Positions 18,125 through 27,285 of a DNA stretch of 64,000 nt are shown in pieces. The position numbers were made by a program, and so were the translations under genes. This stretch comes from Proteiniclasticum sp043951855 (GTDB lineage: Bacteria > Bacillota > Clostridia > Clostridiales > Clostridiaceae). A model generated the notes under the pieces. That model saw nothing but the letters and a program-made list of their open reading frames with translations. It did not search any database and was not told the origin of the DNA. Numbering within the stretch: the first letter of the stretch is position 1; every line of letters starts with the position of its first letter. The stretch spans positions 550,863 through 614,862 of the forward strand of contig NZ_JBINJW010000001.1 of NCBI RefSeq assembly GCF_043951855.1, in the 5' to 3' direction.

Positions 18125-18600
18125 TTTAAAGTCCACCTGTACTTTTGAGTAAGTCCACTTAACAGATATTTAATATCATGATGAAGTCCGACAATGCACG
18201 GAGTAAGTCCCTCTTTTATTAGAATAAAAATGTAATAAGCTTGCAAAATTTATTGAAGAAGGTTTTACTAGACGTCACTGAATTCCCCCTACTTTCTCAT
18301 GAACTAGTTGACCAGCAGTGATAATGAATTAGATGACCACCTGATCATGAATCTATTGAACAGGATAGCTGGACTAAAGGGAGATGTCGGAAGCCTCTCC
18401 CGAAGGTAACCCTATGTCTTCTCTGAATAATCGCCTTTGTAGGAACGGTCATTCATGTTAAGTACATGGGATCGAAATATCATTCTGTAGATCAGGGAAG
18501 AAACAATAATCTGATTTTCTAACATAGACGTCCAGTGGCAGAATTTCAAGTTGGCAGAGATAATCACACTCTGCTTCCACTCTGTCCGATAGGACTTTGA
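18125..18600 (-). mobile_element. Decayed IS21-family remnant
   Basis: Two signs point to an old IS21-type insertion. First, the minus strand at 18412-18570 encodes an IstB-like C-terminus. Second, nearby are repeated motifs of the kind found at IS21 ends: GGTCATCTAATTCATTATCA and GGTCAACTAGTTCATGAGA lie in tandem near 18306-18350, and a pair based on GTGGACTT lies near 18130-18170. No istA and no intact end is present. The remnant occupies most of the gap before the AbiE-like pair. Confidence 0.5.
18412..18570 (-). pseudogene. istB remnant (IS21-family ATP-binding helper, C-terminal end)
   Basis: The minus-strand frame reads SVIISANLKFCHW, then SSLIYRMIFRSHVLNMNDRS and YKGDYSEKT before a TAG at 18412-18414. 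The pattern of a T/S-x-x-L-x-F-x-x-W strand, a conserved helix and an SHVLNMN.SY tail is that of IstB proteins. The ATP-binding P-loop part is absent or scrambled. Confidence 0.5.
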
Positions 18601-18675
18601 TGAGCAGATTGCTTTATATTAATAAACTGCAACTTTAGAAGTGTTCTGTTTGATGGAAAAAGGCTAAATTGACTT

Positions 18676-18741
18676 AATGTAACAAAAAACCTTGCAATAT
18701 AACGTAATTGGTGTTATGTTTGTATAATTAAATGTTACATT
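18676..18741 (+). promoter_or_regulatory. Promoter with flanking inverted repeats before the AbiE-like operon
   Basis: AATGTAACA (18676-18684) and its inverse TGTTACATT (18733-18741) bracket a TATAAT box at 18723-18728; the -35 region is weak. In AbiE systems the antitoxin binds inverted repeats at its own promoter, so these are candidate autoregulation sites. Confidence 0.5.
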
Positions 18742-18755
18742 GTGGGGTGATCTAA

Positions 18756-19730
18756 TTGGTTGTGACAGCAGAGCTTTACCTGAAAGAAAATATTGATGCG
18801 CAGCTTTCAATAAAACCATGGATTGAAAAGAATGTCTTTTCGGTTTTTTTAAGGGATAGTTACAACTTCTATGAGATGACTATACTTGGAACACAGTGTG
18901 TCATGCTTGAAGCCGTTAATGAGATGCCAAATATTGTTCAGCTACAAAAGCATATTAAGCAAATCAGCGATCTAACGAAGCGACAAGTTGTTCTATTCTA
19001 CAAGGATATCACAAGGTATAGAAGAAAAAGTCTTATTGAAAACAGGATTGCCTTTGTGATTGAAGATGGACAGATGTATTTGCCCTTTTTGGGGCTTGAT
19101 TTGAAGAAGACTAAAGAACACGTCGTAGAAGTGAAACGATTCACAACACCTGCGCAGACTGCTTATTTGTACTTCTTGTACCATAAACAGGTTGTTATTA
19201 ACACGACTGAGTTTGCGAAAAAGCTGGGCTTTAACAAAATGACAGCTTCAAGAGCTTTAAATGATCTATACCATGCAAATCTCATCACCTATGAAATTGG
19301 AGGAATGACTGGTCGAAGTAAGGAGTACAAAAGAATTCCAGATCCGGATTACTTAATCAGGGGACGTGATTATCTAAAGACTCCAGTTGGAAAAATCATT
19401 TATACAAAGACAAGGCCCTTAGGGGCTTTGACTGCTGGAATGGATGCATTGGCAGAACTATCCATGATCAATCCACCGGAGCATCCAATTATGGCGATAG
19501 ATAGAAATAAGCTAAATAAAGAACAGGTCGAATTTGTCACAAACAAGGACCTAATCAAAGACACAAAACTGGTAGCGTTAGAACTTTGGGACTACGATCC
19601 GCACCTGTTTTCTAATAATCACCATGTAGATCTCCTATCTTTGTATGCATCTTTGAAAGATGACACGAATGAAAGGGTTGAGCAAGCGTTAGAAGAAGTC
19701 CTGCGAGGTGAGCCATGGTACACGGACTAA
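18756..19730 (+). CDS. AbiEi-like antitoxin / HTH regulator
   Basis: 324 residues. The middle part (FTTPAQTAYLYFLYHKQVVI then NTTEFAKKLGFNKMTASRAL NDLYHANLI, about residues 130-180) is a winged helix of MarR type; the rest is mixed. The gene overlaps the downstream nucleotidyltransferase gene by 16 bases. This pairing matches AbiE-type (type IV) toxin-antitoxin systems: an HTH antitoxin that represses the operon and counters a nucleotidyltransferase toxin, giving phage defence by abortive infection. The start is TTG 18756 after GGGGTGA; a GTG two codons on is an alternative. The antitoxin assignment rests on architecture and position more than on residue identity. Confidence 0.6.
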   Translation: MVVTAELYLKENIDAQLSIKPWIEKNVFSVFLRDSYNFYEMTILGTQCVMLEAVNEMPNIVQLQKHIKQISDLTKRQVVLFYKDITRYRRKSLIENRIAFVIEDGQMYLPFLGLDLKKTKEHVVEVKRFTTPAQTAYLYFLYHKQVVINTTEFAKKLGFNKMTASRALNDLYHANLITYEIGGMTGRSKEYKRIPDPDYLIRGRDYLKTPVGKIIYTKTRPLGALTAGMDALAELSMINPPEHPIMAIDRNKLNKEQVEFVTNKDLIKDTKLVALELWDYDPHLFSNNHHVDLLSLYASLKDDTNERVEQALEEVLRGEPWYTD

Positions 19731-20479
19731 TGAAATTTAAAGAGTATTTTGAAAATCATACAAATCAATATGTATTTATTGGAGGGACGGCTTGCGATAT
19801 TCTATTGAATGAACTTGGAGCACCATTTCGATCAACCAAGGATCTGGATATGGTGCTGATCATTGAAGCCCTCGACGCCTCTTTTGCGGAAACCTTCTGG
19901 CAGTTTATAGAAGATGGGGGTTATGAACATCGTGAGAAGGGGTCGGATGAGAAACAATTCTATCGTTTTTCTGAGCCAAAGGATACATCTTTTCCTAAAA
20001 TGATCGAACTGTTCAGTAAGGTTCCTAAGTTTGAGATTAGCTTTGATAGGGGGCTGACTCCCATTCACATTCATGAAAGCGTCGTCAGTCTCTCTGCAAT
20101 ATTATTAAACGATGAATATTACGACCTGTTATTAAAAAGGAAACTAACGGTGGATGGTTACTCACTCATCGAAATCGAAACAATTATCCTGTATAAGATT
20201 AAAGCATGGCTGGATATGAAAGAACGAAAAGAAGCTGGGTATGACATCGATTCGAAAAACATTAAGAAACATAAAAATGACGTATTCAGACTTTTAGCTA
20301 ATGTATCTCCTACAATTAGGATTCAACTTTCAGCGGGAATTCAAAATGATGTCATGCAGTTTATTGAACAAGTCAAGGAAGATAAACCTGACTTGAAAAA
20401 CTTAGATATTAGAAGCACAAGTTTAGATGAAATGCTGGAGATTTTGGGGACCATATTCTTAGGAAAAGCAGAAGCTTGA
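19715..20479 (+). CDS. AbiEii-like nucleotidyltransferase toxin
   Basis: 254 residues. YVFIGGTACDILLNELG followed by RSTKDLDMVL is the GG(T)A...R.TKDLD signature of the minimal nucleotidyltransferase fold used by AbiEii toxins; the D-x-D of KDLDM would bind the metal, and the KIKAWLDM segment supplies the usual distal lysine. Related toxins transfer nucleotides to RNA acceptors; the target here is not known. It overlaps the antitoxin gene by 16 bases and ends in a terminator, so the pair forms a closed two-gene module next to an IS remnant, which fits horizontal acquisition. Confidence 0.7.
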   Translation: MVHGLMKFKEYFENHTNQYVFIGGTACDILLNELGAPFRSTKDLDMVLIIEALDASFAETFWQFIEDGGYEHREKGSDEKQFYRFSEPKDTSFPKMIELFSKVPKFEISFDRGLTPIHIHESVVSLSAILLNDEYYDLLLKRKLTVDGYSLIEIETIILYKIKAWLDMKERKEAGYDIDSKNIKKHKNDVFRLLANVSPTIRIQLSAGIQNDVMQFIEQVKEDKPDLKNLDIRSTSLDEMLEILGTIFLGKAEA

Positions 20480-20502
20480 ACAAAATCATAAATTGCAATC
20501 AG

Positions 20503-20529
20503 AAGACACTTCAATCGAGGTGTCTTTTT
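20503..20529 (+). terminator. Terminator of the AbiE-like operon
   Basis: AGACAC and GTGTCT with extra loop pairing are followed by T5, 24 bp after the stop codon. Confidence 0.65.
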
Positions 20530-20640
20530 CATGCCCAAAGATATTAGAACCGGGGTTGAAATCATTATTGTGTCTGAATCCCAGAAAATCTCACTTTAAA
20601 AACATGATAGAATCTCATTCATCCTGATCAGTCAGTAGAT

Positions 20641-21015
20641 TCATTCTTCAAATTCTTCAATGATTTTCAAAAGATCAGCATCTGTTTTATATTTCAATAA
20701 TCCAGATACATAGGTATCGGATCCACGCACTGTAACTTCATCGGAATCACCATTATCCTGGAATTGGATTATGTACCCATATCCACTCGTCCAGAGATGA
20801 ATACCCGATAGTTTTGAATGCACATCTGATAATCTTTGCATCATTTCTTCTGCATTTTCGCCTTCAAGAACAGTTTCTTCTCCTGTGGATCCATTTTTAA
20901 TCATTACTTTCACAGGATCCTGTTTAAGAGGATTTCTGGTTACCAAGATTCCCGTAAGAATTCCGGTAATCAGAATTATAGCAACAAGAATAACCTTGAC
21001 TTTCTTTTTAATCAT
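20641..21015 (-). CDS. Small secreted or membrane-anchored protein, family unknown
   Basis: 124 residues. A lysine-rich start (MIKKKVKV) and a single hydrophobic helix (ILVAIILITGILTGILV) without a lipobox cysteine form a signal anchor; the remaining 95 residues are polar and would lie outside the membrane. I do not recognise the family. It overlaps the upstream SnoaL-like gene by four bases (ATGA), so the two are co-translated. Confidence 0.6.
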   Translation of the reverse strand: MIKKKVKVILVAIILITGILTGILVTRNPLKQDPVKVMIKNGSTGEETVLEGENAEEMMQRLSDVHSKLSGIHLWTSGYGYIIQFQDNGDSDEVTVRGSDTYVSGLLKYKTDADLLKIIEEFEE

Positions 21016-21416
21016 TCATCACGATTCCTTGAGTTCTCAACAAAATAAGTATGCGCTTCTTTTACCAGTGCATTTTTTGCGGTATTGACAAACTTCACAA
21101 CAGTGCAGAAATACAGTAGGCTTCCATCTTTGAGTGATACTGTCCCTTCGCACATGGCACCGTTGCCATGACTAAGTGCGTTTTCAATATTCAATGTCAT
21201 GATTTCAGGTTTCTCCCCCAGCACATGAGCTAATTCATTTAGTGCAACTACATCATCCTCGCCAACAATCTTCCAGACAAAATCATCACGTACATGCTGC
21301 TTCACCGAGTCAAGATCTATTTTCGCCATGGCAATGGTCAGTTCAATGACGCTCTCCATCTTGGGTGCGTTTCCACAGTGAACCATAATTTCAGTTTTCA
21401 TTAAATCCTTTTTCAT
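21012..21416 (-). CDS. SnoaL/NTF2-like fold protein
   Basis: 134 residues. The pattern VIELTIAMAKIDLDSVKQHV then DDFVWKIVG and later GTVSLKDGSLLYFCTVVKF matches the cone-shaped NTF2/SnoaL fold found in small ligand-binding proteins and isomerases, often annotated as nuclear transport factor 2 family. No catalytic residues can be assigned. GAGGAGGAAGGAG lies before ATG 21416, which I prefer over an upstream in-frame start. It overlaps the following gene by four bases. Confidence 0.6.
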   Translation of the reverse strand: MKKDLMKTEIMVHCGNAPKMESVIELTIAMAKIDLDSVKQHVRDDFVWKIVGEDDVVALNELAHVLGEKPEIMTLNIENALSHGNGAMCEGTVSLKDGSLLYFCTVVKFVNTAKNALVKEAHTYFVENSRNRDE

Positions 21417-21495
21417 CTGACTCCTTCCTCCTCGTAATGTCATCCGATCTCACTTTCTGAAAAGAATGAGGTGCCCTGCATCTGAATCATTCTTT

Positions 21496-21912
21496 CTATT
21501 CCGGATCTTCATCCAGCACCCATGGCAGCCTGATTCCAGAAATACCGATCAGTATGTAGGGTTCTTCCATCTTAGGATTCGGGCAAGGATTTTTTTCATG
21601 AGACCCCTTAAAGATATGGATGGCAAGCTCTTCACTGTCGAGGTTTATTTCATGTTCATCCATGGTTCCTTGCACTGGATAGAAGGACATATACTCCATC
21701 TCACTACTCCGGTGTTCAAACTGAAATGGCATGATTTCCAGCGGATAAGCGGTATCTAAACCCAGTTCAGTCAACAACTTTGATGTTTGAGGATATTTTA
21801 TTGTGAAGGTCTTATAGTAGTTTCTGCAGTATGCACAGCTGCATTGCTGTTCATACTTTAAACGATAAGCCTTGGTAGCTTCTTTATCTACATGAATCTG
21901 CAGCTTTTCCAT
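21496..21912 (-). CDS. Conserved hypothetical protein with a CxCxxCRNY cluster
   Basis: 138 residues, soluble. Near the N-terminus EQQCSCAYCRNYYKTF places three cysteines close together, suggesting a metal or zinc site; the rest is a beta-rich domain ending in GISGIRLPWVLDE. I have the impression of a widespread Firmicute hypothetical family but cannot give it a function. AAAAGGAG precedes ATG 21912. Nearby genes on the same strand (20641-23207) are of similar obscure small-protein type. Confidence 0.55.
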   Translation of the reverse strand: MEKLQIHVDKEATKAYRLKYEQQCSCAYCRNYYKTFTIKYPQTSKLLTELGLDTAYPLEIMPFQFEHRSSEMEYMSFYPVQGTMDEHEINLDSEELAIHIFKGSHEKNPCPNPKMEEPYILIGISGIRLPWVLDEDPE

Positions 21913-21986
21913 TAAGAATTCTCCTTTTATCTATTTCAACCTTTCCTATACTCAACAGCCATCACATCGTCTCAAAATTGCTAAAG

Positions 21987-22637
21987 TCAACATGTATGCT
22001 TCTTCAGAAACTTCTCAGCGATTATTACTACAGACCTTCGATGACTGTATTGTTGTTCTTCCGCAAACTGGAGCATGGCAGATTGATTCTTCGAGTAGTC
22101 ATAATAACGGTCAAAACATTCCAGTACCCGACCACATACAATTCGATTGCACTCAGGTGAAGGTTCTCCTTTGTGATAATAAGTAATATTTGGCACTTCC
22201 AGCAATCTCCTGGTGATCTCACCTTCCAACTCAGGCTTGGCGAGGACAATTTTCCATGCATTACCCGCAACATTGGCTGCTGTGATCATCTGTGGATCTT
22301 GAATCAGTGCAAAGTACTCCTCATAGACCACCTTAAACTTATCTTCATGGTCGACTGATGAGAGATTAGACAAGGTCAGGATTCCATCCCATTTGATGAA
22401 ACTGTTTTTATGATGGAGCCATTTGGCTATATTCTCAAAGTATGGATAGACCAGTTCTGGCTTCTGCTCACTCACCTTGCGAATAATTTTCGTACAGGCA
22501 TACTTGAGACTGGATGTTTCTGTTGGAACAATGCTCATCAAAGAGTTGAGGATAGCTGGATCTTTAATGGCTTCATCGATTATCAGATTCAAATCCGATT
22601 TTGATTTCAGATGATTCATCAGTATTTCTTTATCCAA
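21987..22637 (-). CDS. HEAT-repeat-like helical protein
   Basis: 216 residues, almost wholly helical. Repeating helix pairs such as LKYACTKIIRKVSEQKPELV followed by YPYFENIAKWL and FIKWDGILTLSNLSS suggest HEAT/ARM-type repeats, generally protein-binding scaffolds. No enzyme motif is seen. The start is TTG 22637, eight bases after GGAGGG. No partner is evident from context. Confidence 0.55.
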   Translation of the reverse strand: MDKEILMNHLKSKSDLNLIIDEAIKDPAILNSLMSIVPTETSSLKYACTKIIRKVSEQKPELVYPYFENIAKWLHHKNSFIKWDGILTLSNLSSVDHEDKFKVVYEEYFALIQDPQMITAANVAGNAWKIVLAKPELEGEITRRLLEVPNITYYHKGEPSPECNRIVCGRVLECFDRYYDYSKNQSAMLQFAEEQQYSHRRSVVIIAEKFLKKHTC

Positions 22638-22748
22638 GATACTTTCCCTCCTTCAAATTCATATCATGCTTCTATGCTGGAGTCGTAGATTGAGCTGCAT
22701 GCAGAAATCATCTCTTGAGTCCTTACTCGCGCAGCAATGCTTTCCCGA

Positions 22749-23207
22749 TCATTTTATGTTTTTCCTGAAATCAGCAAGCAGGAAAACAGCTTCAAACTGT
22801 TCATTTGAACGCATGTCGAAAACGACAGGAACGTATTTGAGTTTCCCCATTTGTGGTGTACCGTCAATCATAAGCTTGACTTCATGATTAATTGGAAGAT
22901 TCATCAAATCTGAACGGAATTTTTCGGGAACATAAATAGTCACCTTGAAAAAACCGTCCCAGATCGATAACCAAAAAACAGTTGTTTCATGTTGAGCGCC
23001 TCGGGTACCTATCCAGTTGAAAAGTCCTTTTGCCAACCACGCCTTGCCATCGTTGTAGTATCGCCAGTCTATATGAATATCGTGACTGGCAAGTGTACTA
23101 ATAAATTCAATATAGGCGTTGTTCGCTTCTCCCAGCGCAGTTGCAATTACATCATAGGATGGCTCTATTTCAGGATTTCTGAGCATTTGTTCCGACTTTG
23201 ATTCCAT
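22749..23207 (-). CDS. DUF3788-family protein
   Basis: 152 residues. The arrangement WRYYNDGKAWLAKGLF, TVFWLSIWDGFFKVTIYVPE and a C-terminal region is that of DUF3788, a small soluble family with no proven role. The ribosome binding site is weak. It lies at the head of a series of small minus-strand genes with gaps of 74-112 bp, so shared transcription is possible. Confidence 0.6.
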   Translation of the reverse strand: MESKSEQMLRNPEIEPSYDVIATALGEANNAYIEFISTLASHDIHIDWRYYNDGKAWLAKGLFNWIGTRGAQHETTVFWLSIWDGFFKVTIYVPEKFRSDLMNLPINHEVKLMIDGTPQMGKLKYVPVVFDMRSNEQFEAVFLLADFRKNIK

Positions 23208-23751
23208 ATTGCAATAATCGTGTCAAAAACATATAAAAATCTATCAGCCTTGTTCCTTCCTGTTCCACGAGTCCGATTTTGAAGTATCTGATCTCACCTC
23301 CGAGCGCTTACATTCCCATACTACGATGGCGCATTGGAGCAGTATCTTACTGGTGATCACACTACTGCTTCATATCTGGATAGACAGATGCTAGAATTGA
23401 AGTTTCTTTCTAGTACACAATCGCATTCTTCACAGATATGGATCGTTTCCGATAATGGAAGCTTTGGTTTTACACGTACACACTCACTCCAAGTCTTGAT
23501 GATGTGGTTTTCATGTTCCTTTTCGTTGCCTGGTGCGTATAGTTACTTCATAGGTTCGCTGTTCTTCTGTGAAGTGATCAGTTCTGATTTCAGATTTTTA
23601 TACTATTACCTTCTTTGACAACTTACCTCCTTCTTATTTTCTGGTGTTTGAATGATAATCTGCGTAGCATACTACGAAGCCTTTTTCGAGCTGCCTTTCA
23701 ACATATCCTTCTGCATAGTCCAGATATCATCGACTATTTGTTCAGCATGCT
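23208..23751. other. Intergenic region, nothing recognised
   Basis: 544 bases. A plus-strand open frame of 94 codons from 23334 (MEQYLTGDHTTASYLDRQ...) has no ribosome binding site and a low-complexity second half. It may be debris of a lost gene but resembles nothing I know. Confidence 0.3.
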
Positions 23752-23961
23752 TCATTTTAATTTCTCAATTTCGCCTTTAACGTCATTTATTATTCCAATA
23801 CTATAAACAGCAGAAATCGCAAGTATGAGAACAAATGCAAGAGCTACCCCTGTTGGAATCCAGATAAGAAATACTAGGCGCAAAAAGAGCGCAGAAGGGA
23901 AGAAGATGAAAATGAGAATCCAAGGTAAATTCACTTTAATAGAATATAATGGACCATACAT
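23752..23961 (-). CDS. Small two-TM protein, possibly the second half of the preceding gene
   Basis: 69 residues with two hydrophobic segments (LPWILIFIFFPSALFLRLVF and GVALAFVLILAISAVYSIGI) and a charged tail. It begins inside the end of the gene at 23931-24170 (31-base overlap, different frame) and has no ribosome binding site, so it is either translationally coupled or the frameshifted C-terminal half of one four-TM gene. Not a recognised family. Confidence 0.4.
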   Translation of the reverse strand: MYGPLYSIKVNLPWILIFIFFPSALFLRLVFLIWIPTGVALAFVLILAISAVYSIGIINDVKGEIEKLK

Positions 23962-24170
23962 AGAAGTGCTGTTTCTTTAAAATATTCTCTGAAAACACGA
24001 TCTCGTTCACTTCCTTCTCTGGAAAGCCCTCGATATAGAAATAATGATGAAAATGCAATGGTGATGCCATATTGCCACCAATCAACTGGCACAATATCAG
24101 AAACAAAAAGCGGAATTGCACCTAGACAGAATAAACCCATGAAAAAGTATGATTTGTTATAAATCTTCAT
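23931..24170 (-). CDS. Small membrane protein
   Basis: 79 residues from ATG 24170, eight bases after AGAGGT. Two hydrophobic segments (YFFMGLFCLGAIPLFVSDIV, WWQYGITIAFSSLFLYRGL) are followed by a charged helix GSERDRVFREYFKETAL. Family unknown. See the overlapping frame at 23752-23961. Confidence 0.45.
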   Translation of the reverse strand: MKIYNKSYFFMGLFCLGAIPLFVSDIVPVDWWQYGITIAFSSLFLYRGLSREGSERDRVFREYFKETALLCMVHYILLK

Positions 24171-24294
24171 ATGCACTTACCTCTAATAATATTATTAATA
24201 CTTTGAAAAACTTTCATCTACTAAATAATACACCAAATTTCCTTATCTACTTACATTTCTACATGCTCATTTTCCACCGAGACTCCTGACCATT

Positions 24295-24360
24295 CCTGTT
24301 TCCATTTCTTCATTAGAATTTGGACATCTCTTCCAGATTCTAATGATCCTGTTTCCATTT
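24295..24360. repeat. Nested direct and inverted repeats
   Basis: CCTGTTTCCATTT occurs at 24295-24307 and 24348-24360. Between them CATTAGAATTTGG (24311-24323) is inverted at 24333-24345 with one mismatch. The arrangement resembles ends of old insertion elements, but no transposase remnant lies beside it. The rest of 24171-24481 shows nothing. Confidence 0.4.
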
Positions 24361-24481
24361 TGAGTTGTATTTCCAGTTGCAGCGATGCTTACCGTCACGA
24401 AATCATTCCTAAGAAGGACATACTACACGTTATTCTGTCTGAAAGAGGATTGACAATTAAACAAAGAAACAGGAATTCATT

Positions 24482-25246
24482 TTATATCCTTTTCACCAGT
24501 TCCTTACATACCATCACAAGATCATAGCGAATGCCATTGCGGCTTCTCCAGTTTCTGTTTGACCATTCCTCCTGCGACACATCATCTCCGCCATATATAA
24601 TCGCACCATAGGAAAAGCCTCTGAACTGAGCCACTGCTATACATCCTGCCTGCTCCATTTCTACAATTTTGGCACCTTCCCTCTTTCTCAGCTCGATTCT
24701 ATCCCTTGTCTCCCGGAATATGGCATCTGTGGTCCATGTCAATCCTTGAATATGAGGTACATTATGATCATTCAGGTACCGGACTATTTTTTCTTTCACA
24801 ACCCTATCGGTATAAATGTATCTTGACGCTTCGATATAGTGGTAGGAAAAGCCTTCATCCCGGATTGCACCATCCACAACAAGGAGCTCGCCGACGGCAA
24901 TATCCTTATCCAGGACACCTCCGCCTCCACAAAACATTACCTTATTGATTCCCATTGCATGAAACAGATCCAGGTTTCCTGCACAGGCAGGACACCCCAC
25001 CTGCCCCAATGTGATCAGAGTGGAAGCATCTTCAGCGAAATGATACACATATACCGGATTTTCACCGCCAATCGTCCTTTCAAGCAGAATAACTTTCTCG
25101 CTGATCAGCCGTTCAATGACCTCTGGGAAAAAGGTGATGATCATTTGATCTGTTTTGAATTTTTCTCTCACAAAATGAGTTGGATTCAGTTTTGCATCTT
25201 CATCAGTATCAAATTCCAATATCGGAAAAGAGCTGTGTTTTATCAT
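24482..25246 (-). CDS. PNP/UDP-family nucleoside phosphorylase
   Basis: 254 residues. TLITLGQVGCPACAGNLDLF followed by INKVMFCGGGGVLD is the glycine-rich phosphate-binding core of the purine/uridine phosphorylase family, and KIVEMEQAGCIAVAQFRG is the conserved M-E region that contacts ribose; D in GGDDVS near the end matches the base-side aspartate. The reaction would be phosphorolysis of a nucleoside to base and (deoxy)ribose-1-phosphate, in the cytoplasm; the base preference is undecided. ATG 25246 has GGAGGG upstream and is preferred over an ATG five codons earlier. It stands alone. Confidence 0.8.
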   Translation of the reverse strand: MIKHSSFPILEFDTDEDAKLNPTHFVREKFKTDQMIITFFPEVIERLISEKVILLERTIGGENPVYVYHFAEDASTLITLGQVGCPACAGNLDLFHAMGINKVMFCGGGGVLDKDIAVGELLVVDGAIRDEGFSYHYIEASRYIYTDRVVKEKIVRYLNDHNVPHIQGLTWTTDAIFRETRDRIELRKREGAKIVEMEQAGCIAVAQFRGFSYGAIIYGGDDVSQEEWSNRNWRSRNGIRYDLVMVCKELVKRI

Positions 25247-25681
25247 GTTTCCCTCCATCAACTAGGTGTTCTTCGCGCAGAATCAGTAGAATAGGCTGTT
25301 CTCATTTGGGTAAATCCAGATCGCTTTCTGATGAAACAGTATTTGTCTTGAAATATCACATCATAACCCGCAGAAGTAACAGATTCAACTATGTTGTAGA
25401 TATATTCACATTATAATATATCTGGACAAACTCTGATACAATTACTATTTAGTTTCAGTATTTTTTAATATGATTCATTCCAAAATCCTCAGCAATCATC
25501 TCAAAAGATTGGAGAAACTCTACATGAATAAACCCTGGAAACAGCTACTATAGCTTATTCCAGGGTAATTCTAACTTAATATGTTTCCAGGAGACCAACA
25601 GTTATTCTTAGAAAACAATGAATTGTTTTATTCTCTGTCACGCCAATCCCACCTTACTGAGCATTCACAAGCAGACAGAAA
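25247..25681. other. Intergenic region with a hairpin
   Basis: The only structure is a hairpin at 25532-25566 (ACCCTGGAA / TTCCAGGGT, with AGCTA / TAGCT pairing inside), a possible terminator for the GNAT gene at 25682, though 115 bp away and without a T-run. Confidence 0.4.
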
Positions 25682-26122
25682 TTATCGCTCCCATTTCAGA
25701 TAGACCATATCTACTAGCTGCGTTCCGTCCTCGAACATCGGATGGTCATAATTGTCCGTGAAGAAATTTTCTATTCGATGTGATTCTTCAAATCCGCATT
25801 CCTTGTAAAATCTCAGCACTGAAGGTACACCCCCCGTTCCGACAAGCATCCTATTGCAATCAGTGTAGTATGAAAACAGAAACCCTATCAGTCTTTTTCC
25901 ATAACCCTTTCGCTGATAATCGGGCATAACCGCTATGTTCTTAAGCTCGTAGACACCGTCGGCCTCTTTAGTAACCACGCATTCAGCTTTCACTCCATGA
26001 TCGTCCAGCACAAACATTTCACCACGTTCAAGGTACCTGTCTATCATGTTTTCCTGTTCGTCGGCCAATAAGAGCAAGTCAATATAGGCTTTTTTATTGT
26101 CTGTAACTTTTCTTATTTTCAC
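25682..26122 (-). CDS. GNAT-family N-acetyltransferase
   Basis: 146 residues. YELKNIAVMPDYQRKGYGKR is a complete GNAT motif A (Q-R-K-G-Y-G-K) and SVLRFYKECGFEES is motif B with the usual F-Y-x-x-x-G-F ending. Expected role: acetyl-CoA-dependent acetylation of a small molecule or protein amine. ATG 26122 has GGAGGATG upstream. The gene is alone in its transcription unit. Confidence 0.85.
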   Translation of the reverse strand: MKIRKVTDNKKAYIDLLLLADEQENMIDRYLERGEMFVLDDHGVKAECVVTKEADGVYELKNIAVMPDYQRKGYGKRLIGFLFSYYTDCNRMLVGTGGVPSVLRFYKECGFEESHRIENFFTDNYDHPMFEDGTQLVDMVYLKWER

Positions 26123-26441
26123 AAGTAGACATCCTCCATCTGAAAATATAGATAATAAAAAATAATGGAACCACGGAAACCAATCATAATGCTCATTCCT
26201 GGGTTCTTTTCACTTATTTTCTTTCTAGAAGTGCGACCGTCTCATAGTAATTTGAGACGCTTTAATAGAACACTAGGATATGAGCGGTCTTCTAATTAAT
26301 TTTATGCTCTTTGAGAATTTTCAATATGTATAAACATAGATAGTTATTTTCAGATATCTTGTTAGATAACTTATCTGAATAGCGCTAAAGCCACACTGGA
26401 TATTAATTATTCTAGTCACCGATATGGTTTTCCAGAAGCTA
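26123..26441. other. Intergenic region
   Basis: A short hairpin (GTCTCA / TGAGAC near 26240-26260) is the only structure seen, placed to act as a weak terminator for the regulator at 26442-26996. Confidence 0.35.
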
Positions 26442-26996
26442 CTAGAATAGCGTTCTTCTCAAACTCACTAACTTCGTTTGCTTCTTCTTAACAAAAGGAT
26501 ATAATATGATAAATAATCCTGTTAATACTGTAGCAAGGCACAAGACAAATAACCATTCCAAATTATGATATTCAAGAAAAGCGGGCAACCCAGTGCTTAC
26601 AGTAGATGTGCTCTCATCACCAACTACTGCAGAATAGATCTTAACAGGATTTATAGAGCTTAGTATGCCTATGATCAGCATACCTAGAAAACCGATGGAA
26701 GAGAAAGAGATTCCCCAGATATTATTAGAAGCCCCAACGAATCTTTTGCTGCTTTCAGATATATTATCCTTTTTGATTTCACCATCATCAGTATACTCTA
26801 TCTCATCTTTCAATAGATAATCAATCGACACATTGAATAGATTACTTAGCTGAATGATGTTTTCTGTATCCGGTAAGGAACTATCTAATTCCCATTTAGA
26901 AATAGCCTGCCTGGATATAGTGAGTTGTGAGGCTAGCTGTTCTTGCGATAGACCGTTTTGTTTTCTTAAAGTTTGAAGTTTTTCTCCAAAAGTCAT
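26442..26996 (-). CDS. XRE-family HTH regulator with C-terminal membrane segments
   Basis: 184 residues from ATG 26996 (AGGAGG upstream). Residues 1-65 form a helix-turn-helix (FGEKLQTLRKQNGLSQEQLA then SQLTISRQAISKWELDSSLP) followed by the common NVSIDYLLKD extension; two hydrophobic helices lie further on. Architecture as in the regulators at 12780 and 28379. Function and ligand unknown. Confidence 0.75.
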   Translation of the reverse strand: MTFGEKLQTLRKQNGLSQEQLASQLTISRQAISKWELDSSLPDTENIIQLSNLFNVSIDYLLKDEIEYTDDGEIKKDNISESSKRFVGASNNIWGISFSSIGFLGMLIIGILSSINPVKIYSAVVGDESTSTVSTGLPAFLEYHNLEWLFVLCLATVLTGLFIILYPFVKKKQTKLVSLRRTLF

Positions 26997-27285
26997 TATG
27001 ACCACCTCCTATGCTAGTGATCTAATTATAGAATTTAGGTTGGCTCTATTCTACCAATCAGACATTGAACTTTCGCAACTAACAGTTGCAAACCTTGTTA
27101 GAGAGGGATTTGCAACTGTATTCTTGCCTTCTAAAAAATAATCTTATTCATTCAACTCTGCCTTTTCACAGTGTTGGAAAGGGTCTTGCATTAGGTTGAT
27201 TTACACTTGAAACCATCTTTGAATATGGGTTCTAATCATGTAATTCTCTCTTAAAATCAGATATTTCATGTGCTTATCTAGCAAC

